Of a stretch of DNA of 64,000 nucleotides, positions 24,553 to 36,629 are shown piece by piece (position 1 is the stretch's first letter; the number at the start of each line of letters is the position of its first letter). The position numbers were made by a program, and so were the translations under genes. Under the pieces are notes generated by a model. It saw only the letters and a program-made list of their open reading frames with translations, ran no database searches and was not told the DNA's origin. This DNA is from Buddleja alternifolia (taxonomy: Eukaryota > Streptophyta > Magnoliopsida > Lamiales > Scrophulariaceae): the NCBI GenBank assembly GCA_019426215.1, contig CM033395.1, positions 1,867,501 to 1,931,500 of the forward strand, written 5' to 3'.

Positions 24553-25195
24553 ATTGGTGTCGTCTGAGGAACTCTAAGCAAAATAGGGCGTGAGGTAATT
24601 TTATTTTTCTGCAAATTTTTTTTTTTTGCATGTTGGCAGCGAAAAATTTGATCGAAAATGGGAAGAAGGCGATGTTGTTCCCATATGGGGTCGAACAGGC
24701 CACGCCTACAACGCCGGCCAACCTGGTAAGACGGCTAGTGGATGACCTGCAGAACTCAAGAGTGGACAATTATCCAGGAAAGCAGACAAGTGGAAGGACT
24801 CTTTGCCTCAAAGTGTGCTAGACATGGACCAGTTCATGGGAAAGATAGAAGGTACTATTGACAAAGTTATCAACAAGATAGTAGATCCTAAACTTAAAGG
24901 TGTGCCTGATCTGGCATGGAGGGATGATGTTATGTCTCTCCCTCCAAGGGGTACACCCAAGGCTGGAAACATGGAGGTTGGGGGTAGTGGTAACGTTGTC
25001 CTTGAGGACAATTCAGGCATGCGAGTGGAAAGACCTGAGTACCTAGAGCAAGTTGGCAGAGAGAAAGACAATGTATCTCTGAAAAAGTGCTTAGCTCTAG
25101 AGGGACGTTATATACGATGCCTAGACCTGGGAGAAGAGGGAGATTTGGAAGGTTGGGTTCCCCAAACTAGGCCACGCAAGTGAAAGTGTTGTATG
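24553..25195 (+). pseudogene. leader and gag remnant of the Ty3-type element
   Basis: Downstream of the split LTR the plus strand has two overlapping open stretches in different frames. One is about 24630-24821 (FPYGVEQATPTTPANLVRRL) and the other 24803-25183 (DMDQFMGKIEGTIDKVINKI ... GWVPQTRPRK). Position and composition suggest a decayed gag, but I recognise no zinc knuckle and no named domain. The rest of the element is missing. Confidence 0.4.
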
Positions 25196-25209
25196 CCCGA
25201 CGAGCCATA

Positions 25210-27395
25210 TGTTGGCTTGATCAATGGAACATAAACAGTATGTCAGTCTTATCATTTAGATTATATCAAAACTGTAGGAATGCTTCTTTATTGTTGACTA
25301 TTCAGGAAAGTATAGATAAAGATCCCATGGATTACATTTGGTTAGGGGAGACGGTTAAGATACTTATGGAATGCTCTCGAAGACCGTAATCCTAAAACAC
25401 GTTCCAAGTTATAGAGGCTGTGAGATTGGGATATCACTGGCCTCGCCAAGACTTGTTCATGCGTGTAACTCACCCAAGAGGTTTACGCGTTCCATTGTCG
25501 ATGACTAGTATGGCCAATACATGCATGAAGATTCATACTTTGGGTGAGTTTGGAATTGAACGACCCCACTAAGGATTCCTCATTGGTGCTGTCGAACTTG
25601 GAGTCCTTGGATCTCATAGTGTGAGATAATCCTTAGACCTGAGATGTCATTGGAAAGGGTACAACCCACTGTACTTTAATATGCACGTACACTCCAAGAG
25701 AGTCATACGGCATGTATTTTCTGTATAGCCTGGTAGTACAGCGGAACAAGTGACAATTGTCAAGGGATCCATCCAGGGCTGTCTGCCTGGTATTTTCTAT
25801 GCTGTTGAGAGAAACTGGATGATCGAGAAAAGTCTCTGGCCAGAGCATAGTCTTACAAGAGGGATTGGTGATCCCTGCTTGGAAGACCGGATCATTAGTG
25901 GAACCAACATAGTCATAGTTTCCGAGGCTACTAGGGTTTCGGCCATCGCCAAACCTTAAGTCTTAGACGGGAAAAAGATGGAGGGATTCGACTCACATGA
26001 AGATCGAAATCTGGATAAGTTTGCTTGTCATCTTTAACATCTAGGAAGTCATGACGACGTTGCTAGACATCGATCCACGACCGATAGGTGCCTTGGGTTA
26101 ATTGGTGAAGTTAATCCAAGGCCTAGTTAATTATTATGAATAATTAAACTAGCTTATGGGAGGACTTATCGCTAGCTTGTTAATGAGCCTAAGGGGTCAC
26201 ACACTTAACTTAGTGTAGTGCCTATTACTAGTTAATTCTTTGTGAGTTAATGGAGAGATTAATTAATTGGAATTAATTAATTGGGGAAAAGGAATATATA
26301 TATTTAATTAAGTGGTCTTAATTAAATAATAGTCTTATACTTTAATATTGGAATATTAAATTGGGAAAGACTAATTAATTAATTAGTGGTCTAATTAATT
26401 AATGTATGAAAGAGGAAAATAAAAAATATATATATATATACACACACACACGTGGGGCGTGTATGGATTTGGTGTAGGATTTTATCTTGTTCACCAAGTC
26501 TATGTATATATATATATATATATATATAATAAGTATCTTATAATATATTTGGTAGATCTATTCTAATTAATTAGATGACTAATCGATATGGAAAGATCTT
26601 ATAAATATATTAGGATATATATTGTGGATATGGTAAGATCTATTTAATTAGTTAGTTGGCTAATTATATGAAAAGATCTTATTTGGATAGATCTTATATA
26701 TTTGGGAAGGATCTCAAATATATATGGAAATATCTTGTTTGCTAATTAGTGGATCTAATTAACCAAGGAAGAAAAATAAGATGGAAGGAAACTAAGTATA
26801 ATATATATATACATGCCCATAATAGGCGTGTATATGTGTGTGTGTGTGAGTTTCAATTATTGTGGACTCTCACTCTATATATATGTATATTGATATTTTA
26901 TTGTTAAGTTAATGCAATTCATTCTACACAATTTTGATTGTGAAAATTCTTTCTCTTCATCTTTTCTCTTCCACCTCTTTCACATCTATTTCTTCCAACT
27001 CATGTGTTGAGTACGAAGAACACTAAAAATATATTCCTTCCCTTTTTTCTCATTAGCCAAAATTCGATATTCTCTTGGCTAGCACTGGTGGAGATAATCG
27101 ATGGTATGATCTAAGGTGTGGATAAACTTAGATCTAAGGTGTGGATAAACTTAGAGGTGCAACACTTGGAACACTAGATCAAATCCATTCGGAGAGGTGT
27201 AGCGGGGAGTTGCTTAAAAAGATATTGCTTTTTTTGGTTCTTCAAGAGGTAAACACGAGAAAACTCATCTTTAGGATAGTTTTTGAGTCCGATGGTACCA
27301 TGTCTACCTAGCCCTAATTTGGAGATGTTGCTTTATTTTTAAATTTGTATCTTCCGCTGCGCCGGCTTCCTCGGGGGCTTCCACCGATCCCAACA
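25210..27395 (+). repeat. putative copia-type LTR (left border uncertain)
   Basis: The right border is supported: ...GATCCCAACA ends at 27395 and a primer-binding-like TGGTATCAAAGCC follows at 27397. The left border is a guess from TGTTGGCTTG at 25210. The 2.2 kb between is non-coding, with TA and CA microsatellites at about 26428-26455 and 26504-26530, and another TG tract near 26828. No second LTR or target duplication is in the window. Confidence 0.4.
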
Positions 27396-28478
27396 TTGGT
27401 ATCAAAGCCAAGGTTTTGACATGGCTTGGATTGTTTATCTGTATTTATGTTTATATGCTTTAAATATGTTTTATCCCATGTAAAATGGATTGGATTTTTT
27501 GATTTAATTTTTGGACCGATTAAAATTGTTAAAATCTAAAAATTGATTTGGATCTGAAAAATGGATTTTTGAAATCTAAAATTGCGTTTTTGGTAAAACT
27601 TGGATTGCTACGTTTTTGATTCGTAAAGGTTCATGCGTGTTTTGGTTCTACGCCGAAAAAGAATAACTGAACCCGTGACGACACTCATGTGCAGTCACGG
27701 ATTCGCCGTAATCGCCACCATCGAAGGACGGCGGTAGTTCGCCTAACGGCGCAAACAATGACGTAGTTATTCATGCTACTGTTGTGGGCAGCGCTGCCGA
27801 GTGTAGCGACGTTGTCCGCGACGGCGTAGGAATCAAGGCAGCAAGCTACTGCCCCGACGAATCGAACGTGGTCCGCCGAGTTGAATGCGGTGGCCCACCT
27901 AGGGTTGGGACTCTAGGGTTTTTCCCGAGTTTTTGTAAATTACAATTTGGCCCTGTGGGGCTATTTGAAATTTTATGTTTTGAGTTTAAAATGCAATTGA
28001 ATATATATTTTTGGGCTTGGGCATAAAAATGAACTTTTCAAAAACATGTGTTTTTTATTTATATTTTGAAAGGACGAAATAAAATTGGTATTTTATTGAC
28101 TTTCGAAATTAAAATAAAATTGAGTTTTTGAAAAAGAGCTTATTCATGGATTTTAGAAAATATGGTTCTTTTATTTAAATTTTGAAAGAACGAAATAAAA
28201 CTGGTATTTTATTGACTTTCGAAATTAGAATAAAAATGAAATTTTGAAATTGGCTCCATTGAAGAAATGAATTTTTTCATGGTTTTTCAAAATATGGGTT
28301 TTCATTTGAATTTTGCAAGGACGAGATAAAATTGATATTTTTATTGACTTTCGATATTAAAATGAAGTAGACTTCTTCATGGACTTTTAATAGGAAATGT
28401 AATCTTGAGCTAATATTTAAATATTATATTACAGTTAATGAGTAATAATCAAACTCAGTGGATCAACTATTTCGTTAA
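27396..28478 (+). other. leader remnant with degenerate direct repeats, no gene recognised
   Basis: This starts with the putative primer-binding site. The GC-rich stretch 27650-27920 is open in one frame from 27784 to 28026 but resembles nothing I know. At about 28050-28370 a unit containing GGACGAAATAAAATTGGTAT and ATTGACTTTCGAAATTA is repeated three times with drift. Confidence 0.4.
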
Positions 28479-28925
28479 TGTTTGTGGTGGTATTTCTTAA
28501 AAGGACAAGTATTGAGGAATAAAATATTTTCCTATGTTTGTATAAGATCTGTATATATTTTCCTTTTAGGTTTTGTTAGCATAATCAGTTTAGGAGGTGA
28601 TTTCTTTCCTTTACAGTTGGCCACCTTTGCTGTATGTATTCTCCTCATTGTATATGGTTCTGGCACAGAGAAAATACAAGAGAATTATCTCTCCATATTT
28701 CCGTCTTCAATTTTTACATGGTACCAGAGCGGTGATCGATCCACATCGACATCATTATTTCTCTTTGTTTGAAGAATGGGCAATCCGAGCAAAACTAATA
28801 AGCCCTCCACAGCAGAACCAATGGAAGATTTGTCACCGTTTCTCCTCCACCCATCAGACAGCCCCGACGCAATCCTTACGTCATGTCTATTGGTGGAAGG
28901 AAACTACGACATCATAACATATTAT
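28479..28925 (+). pseudogene. copia 5' LTR, primer site and truncated gag
   Basis: A 240-bp LTR (28479-28718, TGTTTGTGG to TTTTTACA) is followed by the primer site TGGTACCAGAGCGG. An ATG at 28776 opens a copia gag start: PFLLHPSDSPDAILTSCLLVEGNYD, the family signature. Similarity stops near 28910 and the frame ends at 28942. The rest of the element is gone, probably cut by the CACTA-related segment to the right. Confidence 0.7.
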
Positions 28926-28999
28926 AATAAAACGTCATCATGAAACCCAAAAAAAATGTCTAATATGAGCAACAAACTACTGTTGAGAATGGCGTTGAC

Positions 29000-29885
29000 C
29001 AAAAGAATTATGTTGAGCGGGAGAAGGGAGTTGGTCAGGCAACTGAGAATGAATAGAAGGATGTTGACCTGATGCTTGATAATGTCCGGGAGCATGAAAC
29101 TGAGTAGCTGGAGTCATGAAATAGCCAGGGTGTAGAGCAGAATAGTAACCGGGAGCTGGAGGTGGGTGCTGTCCCGAACCAGTAGCTGGGTACTAACTAG
29201 GAGCTGAAGCTGAAGGTGGATATTGTCCAGCGGGAGCTGAAGATGGGTACTATCCAGCGGGAGCTGAAGGTGGGTACTGACCGGCAGGAGCTAAAGGTGG
29301 GTACTGACCAGGAGATGGAGTAGAGTACTGCGAAGAAGAGTTTTGGCCAGGACAAAAGTGTTGGCATGAAAAATTAGCCTGAGTAGCCCGAATAAAAGAG
29401 AGGATTTCACTAAGACTAGTTTTTACGTCTTGTTGCTCTCTCTTCATTTTTCGCATTTCTTCCTTAAGTTACTGTATTTCTGTCAGTGAAGAGTTGTTGT
29501 TTGGGTAAGTACCAGAAGAAGTGAAACTGTCACTGTATGAGTTTCCAAACCCATAGCAACGCCCATTTTTAAGACCGCATGACGCCTCAGCCCATGCTTT
29601 AGGAATAAATGTAGATGACTCTTGGGACAACATCGCACTTCCACTACTCTGAGGATGATTCTCCTTTAATCTAGTGTAAGTCTCCTGAAAAGTAAGATAT
29701 ATTTAAAATCAAAATAATAACTCTATATTGTGATGCTTACTACTAATTAACCAAAAAAGACTCAATGATGTTCTTTTTGACTTCTCATCTGCAAAAGATC
29801 CTTTTCCTTGGTTCGTTCTATGACATCGATTAAAAACCATTTCATGAGGCACTGGTATCCCGCCATTTTTGTTAGCCTGCAATTT
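29000..29885 (-). pseudogene. CACTA (En/Spm, Ptta) transposase tail
   Basis: Two exons on the minus strand. The upper one (about 29766-29885) reads NKNGGIPVPHEMVFNRCHR. A short intron follows. The lower one, from about 29690 down, reads ETYTRLKENHPQ ... KAWAEASCGLKNGRCYGFGN, typical of the C-terminal part of plant Ptta/En/Spm transposases. Next come a coiled coil (EEMRKMKREQQDV) and a Pro-rich repeat of GQYPPSAPA-type units. Stops interrupt it after SLTEIQ and inside the repeat. The catalytic domain is absent. Confidence 0.75.
29150..29310 (-). repeat. minisatellite encoding GQYPPSAPA-like units
   Basis: About five copies of a 30-39 bp unit (plus-strand core GGAGCTGAAGGTGGGTACTG) within the CACTA transposase tail. 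Two copies carry a stop codon in place of Gln. Confidence 0.7.
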
Positions 29886-30315
29886 TCGACATATAAATAG
29901 TGCATCAATATTATTGCAAAAAAATTCATAAACATATTGAAAGTTCTAGAATTAACAAAGAATAAGTGTATAAGTGTGTATAGGTTTCTCACTTTCAAGT
30001 TACACCACATTCAAGCAAAGAAGCACAAGTCCCACAAAAAACCAAAATTCATAATATCATGTTCAATGTGTCATCATGCATAGAACTATTAAAATATTTG
30101 AACTTAGGTTATCATTTCAATTAAGTGCAAATGTAAATTAGGCTGGTGTATGGATTACTTAAGTGTATTTTATCAAATATTATTCTTTAATATTAATATA
30201 ATTTTATAATATTTACATAAAAACATATACAATTATAAATAATAATTTTGGTTAGATAATTTTGTACAGTAAATACGGGAACTTGTATATATAACAAAAT
30301 TACATGCATTCATAT
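29886..30315. other. no gene seen
   Basis: AT-rich DNA between the CACTA fragment and the hAT element. No recognisable reading frame or terminal repeat. Confidence 0.4.
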
Positions 30316-30323
30316 AGCCCATA

Positions 30324-31437
30324 CATGGACGGATTTAAGGGGGGCCAGGGGGAGCCCCGGCCCCCCCGAGACTTCAAATTTTTGCCGGAGGATAGATATA
30401 TTTTTATGATATGGCCCCCCCATAGGTATAAAACTTTTAGTTTTCGCACCTCTATGTATAACTGCTGTAGCATAGTTGGCAGGGAGTTGTTTTTTAGTTC
30501 CCTGTAATATGAGCGACTTTTAGAGTGGAGGGGTTCGATTCCCTGTCATCCTTCTTCTATTTTATCTTTTTTATCCAAATACTTGTTTTCCACCTAAAAA
30601 TGCAGCTAACAATTCAAACTTAATTATTTATTTCCCGCTCTTAATTGCGTTTTGAGCTGAAAGTAAGTTTGAATGGTGAGTCAACAATTCTATTTTCTTT
30701 TCTTTTTTGAATTCCTCTTCTATACTTATTAGAAATAATTTTTATTATAATTAAAATGAAAACATTTCCGTAAAAATTATAAAAAAGCATTAATGATAAG
30801 AAAAAATATACAAGACATTAACAAATCTATAAACATGAAAAAGTTAACCGTCATTCAATTATTTAGAGATATGCATAAAATGATTAAATTAATATTGATA
30901 GTAGTTACTTAAAAAAGTATCACTATAATATTGTTAAAAATTTTGCTATCGCATAAAGTGATTATTATTGTTGATAGTTGTTATTTTATATTCTTTTAAA
31001 ATTTGTCATTATAATATTGTTAAAATTGGTTTATCTTGTTTTTCAATCTAATGTTATTTTCTTTATTTAATTAATTGCTCATTGATTTGTGATTCTCAAA
31101 ATATTATTTTTCAATTAATTGCTTGTATCTAAGAATAGATAATGTCATTTACTCCAAATAAAATGAGACAAAAAATTGGCACCATCTATTATAGATAAAT
31201 TTTATAATATGAAAAAACGTCATGTACAGTACAACTTCGACAAACTTTTTCAAGAAGAAGTGTTTTCAATAATAAATTTTTATTGAAAGCTATTTTTCTT
31301 CACTTGATAATTTTTATATTTCTTATGTATTAAAACTAAAATAAATCTGAATATCTACACAAATATATTGTTAAAAAAATTATTACTTTAAATGGAAACT
31401 CGGCCCCCCCAACACTTCAATCCTAGATCCGTCCCTG
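30324..31437. mobile_element. hAT non-autonomous element with 8-bp TSD (1114 bp)
   Basis: AGCCCATA at 30316-30323 and 31438-31445 is a perfect 8-bp duplication. The ends are CATGGACGGATTTAAG and, inverted, CAGGGACGGATCTAGG, with GGCCCCCC runs just inside both. No transposase. A tRNA-like module lies at about 30466-30555. Related copies are at 1290-1826 and, as a short MITE, at 44024-44165. Confidence 0.9.
30466..30555 (+). other. tRNA-like module inside the hAT element
   Basis: TAGCATAGTTGGCAGGGAG resembles an internal A box. GGGGTTCGATTCCCTGTC, about 60 bp later, is a good B box with part of a T arm. No acceptor stem or anticodon arm could be folded, so it is not a functional tRNA call. Confidence 0.45.
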
Positions 31438-31445
31438 AGCCCATA

Positions 31446-33460
31446 TATATTATCAAATTTATTCGAATATATTTTAATATACCACATACTGTATTTCTAA
31501 CTTAGAAATATATTAATAGAGTAACTTCATCTATTTTTTGAAATTAATATATCTAATAAAATTATATTATCTAACTCCTTAGATGAAATTAATGAACAAT
31601 ACTCTCAGAACCTACAATTTCAACTATTTCATCTCATTTTACACATGATCTGCAGAGTATAATGCACTCTGACAATGGAATAAGACAATTTCATCTCAAA
31701 ATTTAAATTGACTCTATCAAACACTTATCAAATAATAATTCTTCAAAATGCATTTTAAATATATAAATGAAAATTTTAACTTACCATCCTCCGAGCATGA
31801 AGAGATTTTGTTATTAGAATCACTAGATACCAATGCTAATAGTGATTTTGTAGCAAGATTCTCAAACCTAAATCAGGAACACCAAGTTCATCCCATTTTT
31901 GCATAAATGAACCAGCTACAATGTTACCCTACTACAAAATAAAATAATCACATCCTAATTGCATGTCATAATATAGTGCAGATTTCTAAGTTAAATTTAA
32001 CAAAAAGTTTAGATGAATAACATCAAATCACTCCAGCAATCCTAATTGGACTTGCATTTCGAAAAGCTCGTGTCTTCATGAAATTTGTTAACCGTCCGTA
32101 ACAACACAGAATCGAACAAATAATATAGTGAAAGTAAGATCGTCTCCACAGGGAAGGTTATCAAGTACCAAACAAAGTTTATCTTATTATTTAGACTATC
32201 GATTATCAAAGATTTGAGATTTTAACTAATTAAAAGCAGAAATTTATAAAAACAGAATTAATTATAAATAATTAACACAAATATAATTAAAACGAATAAT
32301 CAATTAACGAAAAGCCTAGGGATTAAGATTTCATCAAGGTATTTCTATGGATTATTGACTTTCAATGGATTATCATTCTTGTTTAAATTAAAGACCCAAT
32401 TTTCTTAAATACATGAATACTCTCCCGAGATCTTCATGAGTACTCACCTAAATTAATTAACGTCACTCCCATGATCAAAAACTAATTTAGATGAATCCAT
32501 TAAGTTCTATGAATATTGTTTAACTAGTCTCATGCAAAATTACCAATATCCCTATTAAGCAATTTACACATGTTTATTAAATATGAACCAATAAACTAAT
32601 TCACTTCCCGGTACTTCTTAATTTATCTTAAATCATGCAATTGGTGATCAATCAACTACAAGCATTAAACACTCATTAATAGATAAACCAACAAGAAATC
32701 ACATCCATAAATCATCAATAATCCAAATCAATACACAAGACAACATCTTAACCCCTAAAAAATAAATTAGCTATGCATAATTAAATAAAAACAAGAAATA
32801 AATTGCATAAATATAAAGTTACTCATGTTCAACAATGGAAGATCGGAAGAATACAACTTGAAAAGATGAAGCTTTCCTCTCCAAGAACTCTTTTCCAAAA
32901 AGTCTCCAAGATCTATTTTCTCTCTCTAGAAGACTTCTTTTCCTCAAGAATGATGATCTCCCATCCCACTCCAGCCTAAAAAACGTTTTTGCCACTTTAT
33001 TTAACTAAAAAGGAGTCTTAGATACATAAATTATGCCCATCCAAGTCATAAAATCGGCCCACAAAAATATAAAAATCCGCAGCTGCACAGCTGTGCAGAA
33101 TATCTGCACAGTTGTGCAGTTGCCTGTGCAGAAATTTTTCTCTTCATTTTTCTTCAACGAAACATTCTCGTTTGGCCTTTCTAATGCATTTCTTCACTTT
33201 CTCTTGGTTAGCCTTCGTTATTCACGTAAAAATACTCCTTTAACTCATCAAAACAATCATTTTTATGCCTACAAAAACATTGAAACGACTTAGAAATCAA
33301 AATACGTAAATTGGGCTAAAAATAAGGAAAAGACTAACTACAAGACATAAAATAAAGATAAATGTGAGGTAAATCATAATGAAAATATGTAAAATATGAG
33401 ACCTAACAAAATTTATTTCTATAATTGCAATACATGTAAGGAATGCTCATCATTGCAAAC
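31446..33460. other. AT-rich intergenic DNA, LTR-like remnant near 32100-32170
   Basis: No gene. On the minus strand CCTTCCCTGTGGAGACGATC (32138-32157) is the kind of phrase found in leaders of Athila/Tat-type Ty3 elements, so 32080-33400 may be an old remnant, but no LTR ends were found. At 33083-33098 CTGCACAGCTGTGCAG is a perfect 16-bp palindrome, and 33104-33119 is a two-mismatch copy. Confidence 0.35.
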
Positions 33461-33781
33461 TCTTAGGGCTCGATTGGTATATATGAATGGAATTGAACGG
33501 GAATGAAATGAATTAAAAAATGAAATAAAGATGGGAAATGAATGATATTAGTATTACATATCCTATGTTTGGTATTTCTAAGGAATGAGAAAGGAATAAA
33601 ATCGTCATTCCTTACTTCATTTTAGTCACATGATTGATAAATAAGAATGAACATGATGAATGAAATAAATTTATTTTCAATGACCAAATTACCTTTAGTA
33701 CTTTTTAAAAAATACAAACTTAGATAATTATTGCTCAAAACAATTAACTACTCTCCCTGCTCAAGTAAGTAATATATTATA

Positions 33782-34156
33782 GGGATAATTGCATAAGACC
33801 CCCTTGTGATATGCGAAATTTGTGCCAAACTCTTCTGTGTTAATTTTTTTGTGAATCACCCCCTTGTGTTATTTTTTATTCAGCATATTCCCCATTTTTC
33901 AATTTTTTTTTTGTGTTTTCCTCCATCATAAATGTTCTAAATCCAACCCAAATTAAATTATTTAACTATTATAAACATGTTTGGGGCAAAAATGTATTTG
34001 GATTGACATTTATGATGAAAAAAAACACAAAAAAAACCAAAAAAGGAGGAATATGCAGAATAAAAAATAACACAAGGGGGTGATTCGCAAAAAAATTAAC
34101 ACAAGAAAATTTGACACAAATTTCACATATCACAGGGGGTCTTATGCAATTTTCCC
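33782..34156. mobile_element. Mutator-like palindromic element C, 9-bp TSD (375 bp)
   Basis: TATATTATA at 33773-33781 and 34157-34165 is a perfect 9-bp duplication. The ends are GGGATAATTGCATAAG and its inverse CTTATGCAATTTTCCC, with arms collinear to the centre near 33965. Non-coding. It lies within an older MITE-like repeat (GGGCTCGATTGGTATATATG at 33468). Confidence 0.88.
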
Positions 34157-34329
34157 TATATTATAATACTCAAAGGCTCAATTCTCAAACATCCTAAATT
34201 ACATAATTACAAACTTATATAAGACAATATGATGAAAAACAATGCACAAAGTTCGAGAAAATTGAGTGATAAATTGTTTGCCACGTTTCAGGCTATGTTT
34301 CTATCATATTACACAAATATCTCATTATC

Positions 34330-35096
34330 GGGAAAATCGCATTTTTAGTCCCATAACTTTGCCCCAGTACACTTTCGGTCCCATAAGTTACGGGATTCTC
34401 ACTTTACGTCCATTATGTTTCACAAATTCTCACTTTTGGTCTCATCCGTCTATTTTTAACGGAAAATGGCACGTGAGTGGCACGTGCGCCGGTTGCCAGC
34501 TGATTTGGGGGGGAGAATTGTTCAATTTTCACTGTTTGGGGGCAAATCTGAAATTTTCAAAAGTCAATTGGGGCAAAATCTGAAATTTTTAAATCGTCTT
34601 CTCAACCGATTTAAGGACGGCTTCGAGCAGCAATTCAGCCGGTGTTAATGGCATTGCACTCAGGGACCCACGTCGGTGTTTTTCCGGCGAATTTGGGCTC
34701 GATTTTAGCCATTTTCAACGTCATTTTTTCACAGCAAAACATGACCTTCTCCCGCGCATTTCCAGGCAAATTCATAGCTGCCATGACCGGGAATTCACTT
34801 CTGCAATGAAGAAGAAGATGGGCTGCTGTCAAATTCCAAAATTTTGCCCCAAATCGGCTTTTCAAAATTTCAAATTTTGCCCCAAAACAGTGAAAATTGA
34901 ACAACCCCCCCCCCCCCCAAAACCAGCTGGCAACCGGGCACGTGCCACTCACGTGCCATTTTCCGTTAAAAATAGACGGATGGGACCAAAAGTGAGAATT
35001 TGTGAAACATATGGGACGTAAAATGAGAATCCCGTAACTTATGGGACCAAAAGTGTACCGGGACAAACTTACGGGACTAAAAATGCGATTTTCCCT
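34330..35096. mobile_element. Mutator-like palindromic element D, 9-10-bp TSD (767 bp)
   Basis: TCTCATTATC is at 34320-34329 and 35096-35105. The ends are GGGAAAATCGCATTTTTAG and the inverse CTAAAAATGCGATTTTCCC, with arms of about 170 bp. The middle carries GC-richer unique sequence with open frames that look accidental. It is the same family as 45230-45999, with the middle in the opposite direction. Confidence 0.9.
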
Positions 35097-35105
35097 CTCA
35101 TTATC

Positions 35106-36240
35106 CCTCAATTCTTCACCCAAAAATCAGAATTATACTTCTAAGTTCCATGCTTAGCTTCTTTGTATATTTATGTGAGAAAATTATAATTTCATAATTT
35201 AGAGAACTAAAAGGAGGAGAAAAAGCTTAAATTTATCCTTGGCTTGGGGGTTGAATTTAATCTACTTTTATTTAAGCAGGGGAAACAGAGTAGTAAGAGG
35301 AGGAGAAATAGAAAGAGAAGGAGAGAAAAAAGCTGCGGTGGTTCAACAATGGTGATATCACTGCCTCGCTTCCATCTCAAAATTATGTATGAGTCAAAGT
35401 TCTGGGAATACAATATCTTGGTAAGAATTATGAAAAAAAATTAGATTAAATTCAAACTTACCCCCTGTAGTTTTCACGGATGTAGAAGAAGCTTGAATAA
35501 GAGTTACTGTAAACCCTATTTTCTTTGATAATATCAATTTAATTGGAAGAATCCATGTTTGTCTTTTCTTCTTCCATCCTTTTCAGCTGGCGATTATTTT
35601 GGGCAACCCTTGCTGAAATTGAGTCCCCTGATGAATTAAGAAGAGGAGAATTGAGTCCACAAAATGAAGTACAAAAGAACAAAAGAAGTAGCACCAACAG
35701 ACAGCCATCTGAAATCTTAACTCTCGAGGCATACAGGTTCAGCAAATAAGCAAACAATAGATGCTAATTTCAATAACAAATGGTAAGAGTTTTAATCACT
35801 TCACGTAATGGATTACTCAAATTCGCATAGTAGGAGGCAATAATCTCGAAATACAAAATTCCTCTCTTTCAAGACTTAGTGTGCCGCGGTGAAGAAATAA
35901 GGAGATCTTTCTATATCGAAATATCAGTTGAAAAATTCATAGGCAAGTTTCTGAATCGCCCAGTCAGAATGTGGAGAAGAACCAAAACAAAATGGTTCCG
36001 AAAACTCAAAACTAAGAAGGAAGAATAAGGCTCTTAAGCAGGACTTCAGTAACCCTTTTAAAATAGAAATGTACCTCAAAAAAAACTTAACCAAACTTGA
36101 GGTGGCGACGGCGGCGGCGGTATCTGGAGGAGATGAAGGTGGTTCGAACTGGTCGGAGGTGGTGCGAGAAGCTTTCTGCAAGAGGCAGAGCTTGAGGTTA
36201 GGGCTTAGAAATTGTGATTGAATCTGAAATGCCCCAAGTC
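35106..36240 (-). other. possible transcribed region, no gene established
   Basis: Coding-like composition occurs on the minus strand at about 36181-36080 (KASRTTSDQFEPPSSPPDTAAAVATSS, before a GT) and at 35757-35539 (hydrophobic LLVLLLLFFCTSFCG, then a charged end). Neither stretch begins with ATG and I could not join them in frame, so this may be a small membrane protein gene, a non-coding RNA or chance. Confidence 0.2.
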
Positions 36241-36327
36241 CCGCCTTGATATATCCCTTTTGTTGTAATCAGATATGGAATATTAACTATTATATCCTAT
36301 TATAAGCTAACTTTTAAACTAAAAAAT

Positions 36328-36402
36328 CCCTTAGTGTAGTGGCATTCTGCCCTTTGAGTTTTGTAGAAGGGTCACAGGTTCGATCCCTGTAACACACATT
36401 TT
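36328..36402 (+). other. tRNA-like / SINE-head sequence
   Basis: CTTAGTGTAGTGGCATTCTG (A-box-like), then CACAGGTTCGATCCCTGTA (B box with a 5-bp T stem). No clear acceptor stem, and the tail is AT-rich. Probably a tRNA-derived SINE fragment. Confidence 0.45.
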
Positions 36403-36629
36403 ACTTTATTTTAAATACTAATCATTGCTTATTTAATTAAATTAATATGAATATAAATTAAGTCTTTAAATATAATTTACTTTTCATGTATAATTTCTAT
36501 TCAAAATTAAGATAAAATTTAATTTTATATTACCTCCGAAGATGAATTCAAATTTTTTTTCATCCATAAATTTCATATTAAATTTGTCAGGTTGAGACAA
36601 AATATGTGTTGTACGTACATTATAAGTCA

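Noticed and set aside
26428..26530. TA/CA tracts as regulatory sites
   Set aside because: Simple microsatellites without other support. The same applies to tracts near 6420, 37300, 45090 and 47330.
27784..28026. 80-codon GC-rich plus frame
   Set aside because: It lies in a retroelement leader remnant. The composition is unlike protein and no family was seen.
34466..35123. Open frames inside elements D and E (for example ...NLPGNAREKV...)
   Set aside because: They are fixed by the palindromic arms and occur in both copies in opposite direction. There is no start context or known domain, so they are by-products of the repeat.
35539..36181. Small membrane-protein gene
   Set aside because: Neither coding-like stretch starts with ATG and no in-frame splice was found. 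Listed only as an uncertain region.
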